Positions 8,223 to 16,519 of a DNA stretch of 28,962 bases are shown in pieces (position 1 is the first letter of the stretch; each line of letters starts with the position of its first letter). Both the position numbers and the translations under genes were made by a program. Origin of the DNA: Bacteroidota bacterium (GTDB lineage: Bacteria; Bacteroidota; Bacteroidia; B-17B0; Aurantibacillaceae). The stretch spans positions 1-28,962 of the forward strand of contig CANFQR010000001.1 of NCBI GenBank assembly GCA_947449125.1. Reading direction: 5' to 3'. The notes under the pieces are model-generated. The model saw only the letters and a program-made list of their open reading frames with translations, had not been told where the DNA came from and did no database searches.

Positions 8223-10127
8223 TTAATTTATCCATTTTTTATACCACATTTGAAACATCAGCAAATACCAAATTTTGGTAGCGTATTCTTTTTTGCCGTT
8301 AAAAAAATCAATTTTAATTTTTTTCACATAGTCTACATTAAATATATTTTGTTTTTCAATATCAGATTCGTTCAAATAGTCGTTCACCAATTGTTTAAGT
8401 TCATTTGCCAGCCAGTTTTCTATTGGTATGGCAAATCCCATTTTTGGCCGGTTCATTATTTTTTGAGGAATATATTGATGTACAATTTCTTTTATAATGT
8501 GTTTTTTTGAACCTTTAAAGTATTTGTAATGATCAGGCAATTGGGCGGCAAATTCAATTACGCGATGGTCTAAAAACGGCTCCCTTCCCTCAAGACTTGC
8601 AGTCATGGAAGCTCTATCAACTTTTTGTAAAATATCGTCTAATAAATACGTTTGATAATCAATGGCCATCATATAAGATAGCGGTGTGTAATATTCTTTT
8701 AACAGAGTATTGTTTAAATAGGCGGTTTCAATAGTGTTAGCAGGTAATTTGAGTAATTTTTTAAAATCGGTATCGTTAAACTGAGTGCTTAAACTATGCA
8801 TCATGTTTTCAGGCGATGGATTTTTTAATAAACTTTTTAATTTTTCGTACCGGTTATGAAAATTATATTTTTTATTGAATACAGGAATTTTATCTGCGTT
8901 AACGCTATTCATTACTCTCGCAATGTTTTTTCTAAATGGTGCCGGTATTTGATTTAATGTTTTTCCGTACTTCATTAGATAATCATACCGGTTATATCCT
9001 GCAAAAATTTCATCACCTGCATCAGCGCTTAAAGCAACTGTAACTTGTTTAGCAGCCATTTTGCAAACTAGTGTAGTTGGTATTGCACTGCTATCTGCAA
9101 ATGGCTCATCATAATAGTAGGGCAAATCGGGTATTAGGTTTAAGGCTTCTTTTTCGGTGCATTCAATTTCTTGATGATTTGTTCCGAAGTGGTTGGCAAT
9201 TTCTTTTGCGTAAGGAGCTTCATTTAATCCAATACCGGGCACAGCAATTGTGAAGGTATTTAATTTTTCAGTTCTGTCTTTTTGAAGCAGTGCAGTAACG
9301 CAGGTGCTGTCGTAACCTCCGCTTAAAAAAACACCAACAGGTACGTCGGACACCATTCTGTAATTAAACGCTGAAGTCAATATTTTTTCTGTTTCACTTT
9401 TAGCCTCACCAAACGAAATATTTAATTTTGGTTTATTATAGGCATCGTAAACATCCCAATATTTAGTTATGTTAATACTTTTTTGTGTTATGTTGAAAGT
9501 TAGACTATGACCAGGCTTAAGTTTGTAGCAATTTTTAAAAATGCAATTTGGGGTTGGAACATTGCCATATTGCATAAATGCGGCAACAGCGTCAATATTA
9601 ATTTCTTTTTTAAATTGAGGATGTTCATGAAAGGCTTTTAACTCTGATGCAAATAAAAACAGGTTATTACTCCAATAATAAAAAAATGGTTTTACGCCAG
9701 CTCTATCTCTTAAGCAAATTAACTCTTGTTTTTTTGTGTCGTAAATTACGAAAGCAAACATGCCAATAAATTTTTGTACACAGTTACTTCCCCATTGATG
9801 ATAGGCATGCAAAATTACCTCGGTATCCGAATGGCTTTGAAACGTGTGGTTAAGTGAAATTAATGTTTGTTTAATTTCATTAAAATTATAAATCTCTCCA
9901 TTAAATACAATCCAGTAATTATTGAAACACATGGGTTGTTTTGCCGAATCAGTTAAGTCAATAATTGATAACCGTCTATGACCTAAGCCAATTTGAAAAT
10001 CAGAAGTGTTAAAAAATTCATAACCAAAACCATCTGGTCCTCTGTGAGAAAGTGTATTAGTAAGGTTCTTTAAAATAATTTCAGAAGAACTACAATTTAA
10101 ATCTACAAAACCCGAAATACCACACAT
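8223..10127 (-). CDS. asnB: AsnB-type glutamine amidotransferase of the polysaccharide locus (copy 1)
   Basis: A class II glutamine amidotransferase fused to a synthetase domain. Cys2 (MCGISGF) is the N-terminal nucleophile of the glutaminase, with GHRRLSIIDL (49-58), FNGEIYN (75-81) and SDTEVIL (100-106) around the glutamine pocket. The synthetase half carries the PP-loop SGGYDST (269-275), then SADAGDEIFAGY and DRASMTASLEGREPFLDH. At 634 residues it is longer than E. coli AsnB (about 550), which is common for paralogues in O-antigen or exopolysaccharide clusters. There, homologues such as WbpS are linked to amidation of uronic acids. Asparagine synthesis remains possible. The start is fixed by the need for Cys2 after Met. 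It heads a three-gene minus-strand set with a glycosyltransferase and galE. Confidence 0.88.
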   Translation of the reverse strand: MCGISGFVDLNCSSSEIILKNLTNTLSHRGPDGFGYEFFNTSDFQIGLGHRRLSIIDLTDSAKQPMCFNNYWIVFNGEIYNFNEIKQTLISLNHTFQSHSDTEVILHAYHQWGSNCVQKFIGMFAFVIYDTKKQELICLRDRAGVKPFFYYWSNNLFLFASELKAFHEHPQFKKEINIDAVAAFMQYGNVPTPNCIFKNCYKLKPGHSLTFNITQKSINITKYWDVYDAYNKPKLNISFGEAKSETEKILTSAFNYRMVSDVPVGVFLSGGYDSTCVTALLQKDRTEKLNTFTIAVPGIGLNEAPYAKEIANHFGTNHQEIECTEKEALNLIPDLPYYYDEPFADSSAIPTTLVCKMAAKQVTVALSADAGDEIFAGYNRYDYLMKYGKTLNQIPAPFRKNIARVMNSVNADKIPVFNKKYNFHNRYEKLKSLLKNPSPENMMHSLSTQFNDTDFKKLLKLPANTIETAYLNNTLLKEYYTPLSYMMAIDYQTYLLDDILQKVDRASMTASLEGREPFLDHRVIEFAAQLPDHYKYFKGSKKHIIKEIVHQYIPQKIMNRPKMGFAIPIENWLANELKQLVNDYLNESDIEKQNIFNVDYVKKIKIDFFNGKKEYATKIWYLLMFQMWYKKWIN

Positions 10128-10196
10128 TTTAAATTAAATTAGAAATGAAAATAATTGACAAAGCCTGAATAAAAATAATTCTCAGGTTACTATATA

Positions 10197-10204
10197 CAAA
10201 TCTA
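10197..10204 (-). promoter_or_regulatory. Candidate -7 element upstream of asnB copy 1
   Basis: The minus strand reads TAGATTTG, a full match to TAnnTTTG, about 70 bases before the asnB start in the gap shared with the divergent membrane-protein gene. No convincing TTTG lies 19-20 bp upstream, so this is only a candidate. Confidence 0.33.
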
Positions 10205-10272
10205 GATATTAGATTTACCATGTAATTTAAGCCATTTAAATTGAAGTAAAAATAGTATTTTTATACTTCTAA

Positions 10273-11634
10273 ATGTACAATAAGCCTGATATATTTGATG
10301 TTTTATTACCTCCCTTTTATCTTATAATTGCAATTTATTATGGTCAAATAGTCAAAAATAAAAACTTAAAAAAAAATCCGGAGTACGAGTATTTTTTGAT
10401 GGGTTTAATTGCCCGTATAGTAGGGGCAGTATTTTTGGGTTTAATCTACTATTTTTATTACGGAGGTGGAGACACAATTAATTATCATCGTTCATCTGTT
10501 GCCTATGCCAAATTGCTTTTAGTAAACACCGAAGATTTTTGGACAGGTTGGTTTGGTAGTGTAAAATACAACTATTTAGCGTTTAACGAATTTACCGGAT
10601 TCCCCACTTACCGGCCAACAGACAGTCATGCGTTTTTTGTGGTAAGATTATTAATTCCAATTGTTTCTTTAGGCTGTTATTCTTATTTTGCTTCTGCTAT
10701 TTTAACGGCTGTAGTAACCTACGGTGGCTTATGGAAATTATATCAAACATTTTTAGCTGAGTTTCCGCATTTAAGAAGAGAGATGGCAATTGCTTGTTTG
10801 TTTATTCCATCGTGTGTGTTTTGGGGTTCAGGTTTAATGAAAGATTCTTTTACTATATCGGCGGTTGGTTGGTTCACATATTCTTTTTATAATTTGTTTA
10901 TTAAACGAAGCTGGAAGTTAAAATATTTTTTGTTTTTATTTATTTCATCGTTTGTAATTATTGCCATTAAACCATACATTTTCTTTGCCTTGTTGCCTGG
11001 ATCAATTTTATGGATGAGCAGTAGTACAATCAAAAAAATTTACAATCCATATTTACGCGCCTTAGCTTCTCCGGTTTTATTGATTTTAGCCGGTGTTGCG
11101 GGTTATTATGCCCTTAATCAGATAGGAGATTCTTTAGGGGTTTATAAAGTTGATACAGTTTTAGACAGAGCGGTTATTGTACAGCAAGATATGAAGGCTG
11201 ATTACTATGGAGGAAATTCTTTTGATATTGGAGATTTTGATGCCAGTTTATCCGGCATTACCTCGAAGGCACCAACAGCAATTTTTGCAGGTATTTTTAG
11301 ACCGGGATTGTGGGATGTGCGAAACCCCGTAATGCTGGTTTCAGCTTTAGAAAATACTTATTTGTTGGTATTGACATTCTTTTTATTATACAAGTTAAAG
11401 TTTCTTGGTTTTTTCAGATACATTAATAAAAATTCAATGATCTTGTTTTCAGTTATGTTTTCGTTGTTTTTTGCGTTTTCTGTTGGTTTAACATGCGCCA
11501 ACTTTGGATCTTTGGTTAGATTAAGAATACCAGAGTTGCCCTTTTTTGTTGCCAGTTTATTCGCAATAAGGTATCATTATGAAAAGACGATTGAAAAACG
11601 ACACGAAGAGAAAATAAAAAAGATAAAACTTTAA
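10273..11634 (+). CDS. Polytopic membrane protein, possibly Wzy/EpsG-like polymerase
   Basis: The 453 residues hold about nine or ten hydrophobic segments (for example 12-24, 41-62, 122-150, 170-186, 217-245, 265-282, 360-376, 388-408, 423-433). They have charged loops and no signal peptide, so this is an inner-membrane protein. Features seen in polysaccharide polymerase-like proteins include GGGDTINYHR (64-73), WGSGLMKDS (184-192) and NFGSLVRLRIPELPF (410-424). I do not recognise a named family with certainty. Its place inside a polysaccharide locus, together with its topology, suggests glycan polymerisation or a related membrane step. It is the only plus-strand gene of the locus: divergent from asnB and convergent, with one base between stops, with the methyltransferase at 11636. 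The region upstream has no clear consensus promoter. Confidence 0.55.
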   Translation: MYNKPDIFDVLLPPFYLIIAIYYGQIVKNKNLKKNPEYEYFLMGLIARIVGAVFLGLIYYFYYGGGDTINYHRSSVAYAKLLLVNTEDFWTGWFGSVKYNYLAFNEFTGFPTYRPTDSHAFFVVRLLIPIVSLGCYSYFASAILTAVVTYGGLWKLYQTFLAEFPHLRREMAIACLFIPSCVFWGSGLMKDSFTISAVGWFTYSFYNLFIKRSWKLKYFLFLFISSFVIIAIKPYIFFALLPGSILWMSSSTIKKIYNPYLRALASPVLLILAGVAGYYALNQIGDSLGVYKVDTVLDRAVIVQQDMKADYYGGNSFDIGDFDASLSGITSKAPTAIFAGIFRPGLWDVRNPVMLVSALENTYLLVLTFFLLYKLKFLGFFRYINKNSMILFSVMFSLFFAFSVGLTCANFGSLVRLRIPELPFFVASLFAIRYHYEKTIEKRHEEKIKKIKL

Positions 11635-11635
11635 T

Positions 11636-12499
11636 TTATTGTTTAATAAACCAGCCCTTGAGGCTGTCTCCAATTCCAAGCAGACTCAATAATTGATTTA
11701 CACTATTTCTAGCAAATTTAAAAATCCATTTCGAGTCAATTTGAGTTCTTATTTTTTCATCATCAGATTTTGAAGAAATAATTTTTTGATTGCTTTTTCC
11801 TGAACTTGTTTTAAAGCGTGTTAAGCTAATTCCGGTTGTTTTTATTTTGTGTTTTTTGAAACCGTTTAGTTTAAATAATTTTTTAATGGAATTTGGCGTA
11901 TAATAACAAAGATGTTCAGGGTAGGTTATTACGTTATATGCCGCCTTTAATTTTAGTCGCAGTAGCGAGTTAAAATTTGGGGTAGTAACATAAACTAACC
12001 CTCCTTTTCTTAAGATTTTATAAAAATTAGTTATTTCATCTTGTGGGTTGTTAATATGCTCAATAACTTCAATTGATAAAATAACATCAAATGAATTGGG
12101 TTCATAGTCAGCTGCGTTTAAAAACCCTTTTTTCATTATTATTCCCTTTTTTGAACAAATGTCAACTGATTTTTGTGAAATTTCGGTTCCGTATACCTCC
12201 CAACCTCTTTTTTTAGCTTCGTTTAAAAAATAACCCGTGCCGCAGCCAACATCTAAAATACGATTGGTTTTTCTGAATGATTCAAATTTATCTAAAATTT
12301 CATGGTATCTCTTTATGGTAATAGGAGAAATAAAATCATCTAAGCCATAATTTTCATAATATTTTTCTATAATTTCTTTAGTAGGTATTTTTTTTGAAAA
12401 AACAAAACCACATGAACCACATTTACATAAGTGAACTTTCTCATATCCTGCATAATTTAAAAGATTAGTAGAATTACATATTAAACATTTGGCATGCAT
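11636..12499 (-). CDS. SAM-dependent methyltransferase with N-terminal zinc ribbon
   Basis: A class I methyltransferase of 287 residues. Cys5, Cys8, Cys27 and Cys30 form a probable zinc ribbon, followed by the Rossmann motif I LDVGCGTGYF (82-91). VYGTEIS gives the SAM-binding acidic strand end, and FDVILSIEVIEHINNP and LRKGGLVYVTTPN are later motifs. This layout is common among methyltransferases of polysaccharide clusters, where it may methylate a sugar or cap a chain. The acceptor is unknown. It is the last gene of the ten-gene minus-strand operon, 24 bases after the WbpG-like gene. Confidence 0.85.
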   Translation of the reverse strand: MHAKCLICNSTNLLNYAGYEKVHLCKCGSCGFVFSKKIPTKEIIEKYYENYGLDDFISPITIKRYHEILDKFESFRKTNRILDVGCGTGYFLNEAKKRGWEVYGTEISQKSVDICSKKGIIMKKGFLNAADYEPNSFDVILSIEVIEHINNPQDEITNFYKILRKGGLVYVTTPNFNSLLRLKLKAAYNVITYPEHLCYYTPNSIKKLFKLNGFKKHKIKTTGISLTRFKTSSGKSNQKIISSKSDDEKIRTQIDSKWIFKFARNSVNQLLSLLGIGDSLKGWFIKQ

Positions 12500-12523
12500 G
12501 TATATTCAAAATTTGATAGTAAA

Positions 12524-13657
12524 CTAAAAATTACCGAGTTTTTCTTTTTTAAATAATTTTCTATAGCTATCGTAAATAAAATTTAATTTTTTTTCGTCGT
12601 TAGGATAATCGGTATACCATTTTCCAGGCAAATTGATGATGTCTTCAAACTCTGTTGTGGTAATTTCCAGTTTTTTTGCAATGTATTCAATTTCACGGCT
12701 TGATTTTTCACTGTTATATGGTAGAGTTTCCAATTCCTTAAGTGCTTGTTCGCGAGTAATTTCACCTGTACATACTTGCGATGAAAATGTGGCTCTCCTG
12801 TAATCAATACCAAATTTTTTAAATAAATAATAAGATTGAATAAAACCTGTATAAACCGATTCGTAATGCTTTCCCCCATAGTAGCGCCAGTCTAATTCTT
12901 TTTTTAATAACTCCATAGCTTCGTCTTTAGCGTAAGGCAGGTAATTTAACAGGTAAATAATTTTTATACCCTTAAATAGTTTATAATACATTTCTTTAAT
13001 AAATCCAAAAAAAGGAAACTGTTTAGTTTTAACTTTTCCAAAATGTTTATGAATGTAATTAAAGTATTTGGCGTCTTTAGCATTGTAGTGCCAATGTTTT
13101 GGAAGAATACCTTCTGTTGCAAAATTTCCGCCACTAATTATGTATTTAACGCCATATTTATTTGCCGACAAATGGACTGCACCTAATAGAGCAATATCGG
13201 TAGGCGTCTCGGCTTCGGGAACCGATGCTTTTAAAAACGCCAATTGTAAATCTTTAAATTCTTCCCAGTCTAAAACAAAACTTTCGTAATCTATATTTAA
13301 TTTTTTGGCAATATTTTTAATATTTAAAACGGCTTCCTCAGAATTCCAACCGTTGTCCATATGAACAGCCAATACCCTAAGTCCATTTTTTTTACATATG
13401 TATGCTGCATAACTGCTGTCTACTCCGCCGCTTAAACCAACTATACAATCGTATTCTTTACCTTTACCAGCATTTTTCATTTCTGCAATGAGTTGCTGAA
13501 ATTTTAAATCACTTTCTTTTCCAAGGTAATTATGTTTGGCTCGTTTTTCTAGGAATTCGGAGCATAAATTACATTCGCCTTTTTCGTTAAATGAAATACC
13601 TGGGTCCGAAGTGTCCATGACACATCTCGTACAAATTTTATATTCTGCCCTATTCAT
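12524..13657 (-). CDS. N-acetyl sugar amidotransferase (WbpG/PseA family)
   Basis: A PP-loop ATPase that adenylates the N-acetyl carbonyl of a nucleotide sugar so that ammonia can turn it into an acetamidino group. Of the 377 residues, the N-terminus ICTRCVMDTSDPGI (8-21) is the family's hallmark. Cys9, Cys12, Cys29 and Cys32 make a zinc site, and LSGGVDSS (75-82) is the PP-loop. It follows hisH2 and hisF2 homologues, which are the ammonia source in the Pseudomonas WbpG-HisH2-HisF2 system. PseA of Campylobacter works without such partners, so the neighbours favour the WbpG type. The enzymes that would make the sugar substrate are not in the window. Confident at family level; the sugar is unknown. 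Confidence 0.92.
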   Translation of the reverse strand: MNRAEYKICTRCVMDTSDPGISFNEKGECNLCSEFLEKRAKHNYLGKESDLKFQQLIAEMKNAGKGKEYDCIVGLSGGVDSSYAAYICKKNGLRVLAVHMDNGWNSEEAVLNIKNIAKKLNIDYESFVLDWEEFKDLQLAFLKASVPEAETPTDIALLGAVHLSANKYGVKYIISGGNFATEGILPKHWHYNAKDAKYFNYIHKHFGKVKTKQFPFFGFIKEMYYKLFKGIKIIYLLNYLPYAKDEAMELLKKELDWRYYGGKHYESVYTGFIQSYYLFKKFGIDYRRATFSSQVCTGEITREQALKELETLPYNSEKSSREIEYIAKKLEITTTEFEDIINLPGKWYTDYPNDEKKLNFIYDSYRKLFKKEKLGNF

Positions 13658-13693
13658 TTTTATAAATATTAAATCAAAAATAATGTTTTAATA

Positions 13694-14461
13694 TCAAATA
13701 TCGCTATTAAAATTTAAGGCAGTTTTTTCGGGATAATTAATTAAAACACCATGTTTAGCACCTTGGTAAACAAAAAGGCTTCCGGCAGCTAAACCATTTG
13801 CGTGCCCTTTCAGATAGGCTTCTTTTAAATGATCTAATTTTCCTGCCCCGCCAAGCGCTACAACTGGAATTGTTACTTTGTTTGAAATCCTATTAATTAA
13901 ATCCAAATTATAACCTTGCATCATGCCATCGTTAGTAATTGACTGAATAATTATTTCACCAGCACCCTTTTCTTCCATTAAACCGGCAAATTCTTCTGGA
14001 GAGTACCCCGTAGAATGCTTACCATTAAATATAAAGGTTTGTTCTTTCCCAAAAAGAAAAGTTTTTTTTACATCAATACAGACTACAATTGTTGATGATC
14101 CAAATGTTTCAGAGGCTTGTTTTATAAAATCAGGGTTTTTAGCAGCATACGAATTTATGATAACTTTTTCTGCCCCTGCATTAATAATGCTTCTTATGTC
14201 TTCAATTTTGGTAATCCCTCCACCTACTGCAAATGGCATATTTGCTTCTTCCCCAATATTTTTTATCAATGCCAATGAAATAAGCCTTTTTTCGGCAGTA
14301 GCTGTAATGTCTAGAAAAACTAATTCATCGGCTTTTAAATCGTTGTAAATTTTTACGGCGTTTATAGGGTCGCCAATATAACGAAAGTCTTTAAAAGCTT
14401 TTGACTTAACCAAACCATGATTCTTAAGTAATAAAACCGGTATAACTCTTGGTCTAAACAT
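13694..14461 (-). CDS. HisF2/AglZ-type acetamidino modification protein
   Basis: A (beta/alpha)8 barrel of 255 residues homologous to HisF: DELVFLDITATAEKR (45-59), PFAVGGGITK (76-85), EKVIINSYAAKNP (98-110) and ALGGAGKLDH. HisF uses two aspartates to make imidazole glycerol phosphate. Here the second is kept (Asp130 in VCIDVKK), but the position of the first, Asp11, is Leu (PVLLLKNHG, 8-16). The loss, the LLLK sequence and the C-terminal VLINYPEK are all as I recall them for HisF2 proteins of O-antigen loci, not histidine biosynthesis. The inferred role is to accept ammonia from HisH2 and pass it to the WbpG-like enzyme. It lies between those two genes (gaps of 77 and 36 bases). Confidence 0.88.
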   Translation of the reverse strand: MFRPRVIPVLLLKNHGLVKSKAFKDFRYIGDPINAVKIYNDLKADELVFLDITATAEKRLISLALIKNIGEEANMPFAVGGGITKIEDIRSIINAGAEKVIINSYAAKNPDFIKQASETFGSSTIVVCIDVKKTFLFGKEQTFIFNGKHSTGYSPEEFAGLMEEKGAGEIIIQSITNDGMMQGYNLDLINRISNKVTIPVVALGGAGKLDHLKEAYLKGHANGLAAGSLFVYQGAKHGVLINYPEKTALNFNSDI

Positions 14462-14538
14462 ATTTTTGCCTCAGCAGTAGGTTTTTAAATAATTTAATTT
14501 TATAGAGATCATATGATTTATTGGATTTAGTGTTTGTG

Positions 14539-15159
14539 TTATAAATTAACGAAATTTTTCAGTAGAATTTCGCCGGTATCATGACTTTTTTCGGGATGAT
14601 ATTGAACGCCGCAGATGTTCTCTTTTTCAATTGCAGAAACAAACCTACTTTCATAATCAGTTTCATTTAAAATATCTATTGGGTTGTTTGTTTTAAAATG
14701 ATAGGAATGCACAAAATAAAACTCTGAAGAATTAGGAATATTATTCATAAGCTTACTTTCTTTTGATATGTTAACTTGATTCCAGCCGGTGTGAGGCACT
14801 TTGTATTTTAATTTGTTGGTTATGTTAAATTTAACAACGTTAGCATCTATCCAGCCAAGTCCCTCAACATTTCCCTCCTCGCTTTTATTGGCCATTAATT
14901 GCATACCTAAACAAATACCGAGTATTGGTTTTTTTTTAATTAAAACTTCTTGATTTAAAATTTCAATTAAGTTTAATTTTTTTAAATTTTCCATTGCTTT
15001 TCCAAAATGACCAACTCCCGGTAGTATTATTTTATCTGCAGTTAAAATGGCCTCCTCGGAAGAGGAAACAAACGAATCAATCTTTAACCTATTTAGCTTT
15101 TTGGTAACAGAAAAAATGTTACCCATACCGTAATCTAGTATTAAAACTTTGTTTGGCAT
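14539..15159 (-). CDS. HisH2-type glutaminase subunit of the acetamidino module
   Basis: A class I glutamine amidotransferase of 206 residues with an intact triad: Cys83 in GICLGMQLM, and His188 and Glu190 in GVQYHPEKS. The N-terminus LILDYGMGN (6-14), LPGVGHFG (46-53) and the pre-triad VHSYHF (150-155) are standard HisH sequences. It hydrolyses glutamine to release ammonia. Alone it could be taken for histidine-biosynthetic HisH, but it sits seven bases after a glycosyltransferase and just before hisF2 and the WbpG-like gene, with no other his-biosynthesis gene nearby. Assignment to the sugar module is therefore by context. Confidence 0.88.
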   Translation of the reverse strand: MPNKVLILDYGMGNIFSVTKKLNRLKIDSFVSSSEEAILTADKIILPGVGHFGKAMENLKKLNLIEILNQEVLIKKKPILGICLGMQLMANKSEEGNVEGLGWIDANVVKFNITNKLKYKVPHTGWNQVNISKESKLMNNIPNSSEFYFVHSYHFKTNNPIDILNETDYESRFVSAIEKENICGVQYHPEKSHDTGEILLKNFVNL

Positions 15160-15166
15160 ATTGCTT

Positions 15167-16504
15167 TTATTTTTGAGAGCATATTTTTTTAATTAAATCA
15201 GATAATTCTTTCACCTGATGTTTTCTGGAATAATTTTCAGAGTTAATGGTGTTGCATTTCACGGCTTTTTCTTTGCTAAATTCCGAATAAATTTTTTGTA
15301 ATACTTCTTCCAAATGTTTTGAGTTATTTATAATAATACCTGAATTGGTGTTGTTAATTAATTCTTCTTGTAGATTATTATTTAGGGCACTATTGTCATT
15401 AATCGGAAAATATTTAGATTTTAATTTTAATGATTCTGGGTCGTTTTTAAAACAAAGTAAAATTAAACGATTCAAACCAACGTAATCAAATATTTTTGTT
15501 CCTAATATAGAATAATCGTTAAATAACAGCATAACATTTTGTTTGGCCAATTCTTTTAAAAGAAATTTGTTTTCTGTTTTTTTATGGATAAAAACATAAT
15601 TTAAAAGCGGCTTAAAATCAGAATTAATTGTTTCTATCAATTGAGAATTTTTGTTGGTGCCGTAAAAATTAATCTTAATTTTTGGATCGGGATGAGCTGT
15701 TATAAACTTAGTGATTACAGATAAAAAAATAGTTATTGGATGCCATTCATAAATTGAACCAACAAATGCAATATTAAGACAGTCACTTCCTTGAATTATG
15801 TTTTTAGTTTCATCAATGGCTTGAGGGTCGTAACCGTTAGGTAATATTAAAAAAGGTTTGTTTTTAATAAGTTGAGAAATCTTATCCTTTAAAAATTCAG
15901 AAACCGTAATTATTGATGAAGCGTTGGCAATTATTTTTTTTTCAAGAAAAGAATGCCAAATTTTAGAAATTAAGTTGTTCTGGATATATTGTTTTTGCGA
16001 CCAAGGATCCCGGTAGTCCGCAATCCAAGGGGTGTTAAATTTTTTGCTAAGTTTTGAAGCATATCCAAATAAAATAAACGGATCGCCGGTGGCCATAATT
16101 ACATCAACTTTATTAGCAGAAAGGTATTTTTTGGCTTCGAAATATAAATTAGATTTAGGCCCAATTGGTAAAATAAATTGTGATATTTCATAAAACCCTG
16201 AGATTAATTTTCGGATGAACTTGAATTTAGATTCTCCATACTTTATCATTAATTTATTGGCTAGGTTTGGGCGATAGGGAGTTTTAATTAATGTACTTTC
16301 ATTTAATAATTCTACAATTGTATTATCAGATTCACCGGGAGCAATATAGTCCATGTAATTACCATATTTGTTGCTCCATTGACGTGTTATTACAACCGGA
16401 TGAACGCCATATTCATGTAAATATTTATACCAGCTGTAAGGTCTTAATCCACCTACCGAAACATAAGGAGGGAAATCATAAGCAAGTATGAGGATTTTAC
16501 ACAT
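15167..16504 (-). CDS. Glycosyltransferase family 4-like
   Basis: A 445-residue GT-B enzyme. The N-terminal domain opens with ILILAYDFPPYVSVGGLRP (4-22), the usual GT4 acceptor-domain start with a glycine-rich loop, and contains PWIADYRDPWS. The C-terminal domain has IAFVGSIYEWH and the sequence KIFDYVGLNRLILLC, which stands where the donor-binding E-x7-E region normally lies; the first Glu appears to be Asp. It starts 15 bases after the preceding glycosyltransferase and ends seven bases before hisH2. Donor and acceptor are unknown. Confidence 0.8.
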   Translation of the reverse strand: MCKILILAYDFPPYVSVGGLRPYSWYKYLHEYGVHPVVITRQWSNKYGNYMDYIAPGESDNTIVELLNESTLIKTPYRPNLANKLMIKYGESKFKFIRKLISGFYEISQFILPIGPKSNLYFEAKKYLSANKVDVIMATGDPFILFGYASKLSKKFNTPWIADYRDPWSQKQYIQNNLISKIWHSFLEKKIIANASSIITVSEFLKDKISQLIKNKPFLILPNGYDPQAIDETKNIIQGSDCLNIAFVGSIYEWHPITIFLSVITKFITAHPDPKIKINFYGTNKNSQLIETINSDFKPLLNYVFIHKKTENKFLLKELAKQNVMLLFNDYSILGTKIFDYVGLNRLILLCFKNDPESLKLKSKYFPINDNSALNNNLQEELINNTNSGIIINNSKHLEEVLQKIYSEFSKEKAVKCNTINSENYSRKHQVKELSDLIKKICSQK

Positions 16505-16519
16505 CGGATTTGGTTAAAT

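Noticed and set aside
11636..11655. Terminator at the convergent stops
   Set aside because: Only a short AT palindrome (GTTTA-A-TAAAC) is present, with no GC stem.
12583..12879. 98-codon minus-strand frame overlapping the WbpG-like gene
   Set aside because: Alternate frame of a conserved enzyme; the amidotransferase frame continues intact, so this is neither a frameshift nor a separate gene.
13694..15159. Histidine-biosynthesis operon (hisH-hisF)
   Set aside because: HisF lacks Asp11, the neighbours are WbpG-like and glycosyltransferases, and no hisA, hisB, hisI or other his gene is present.
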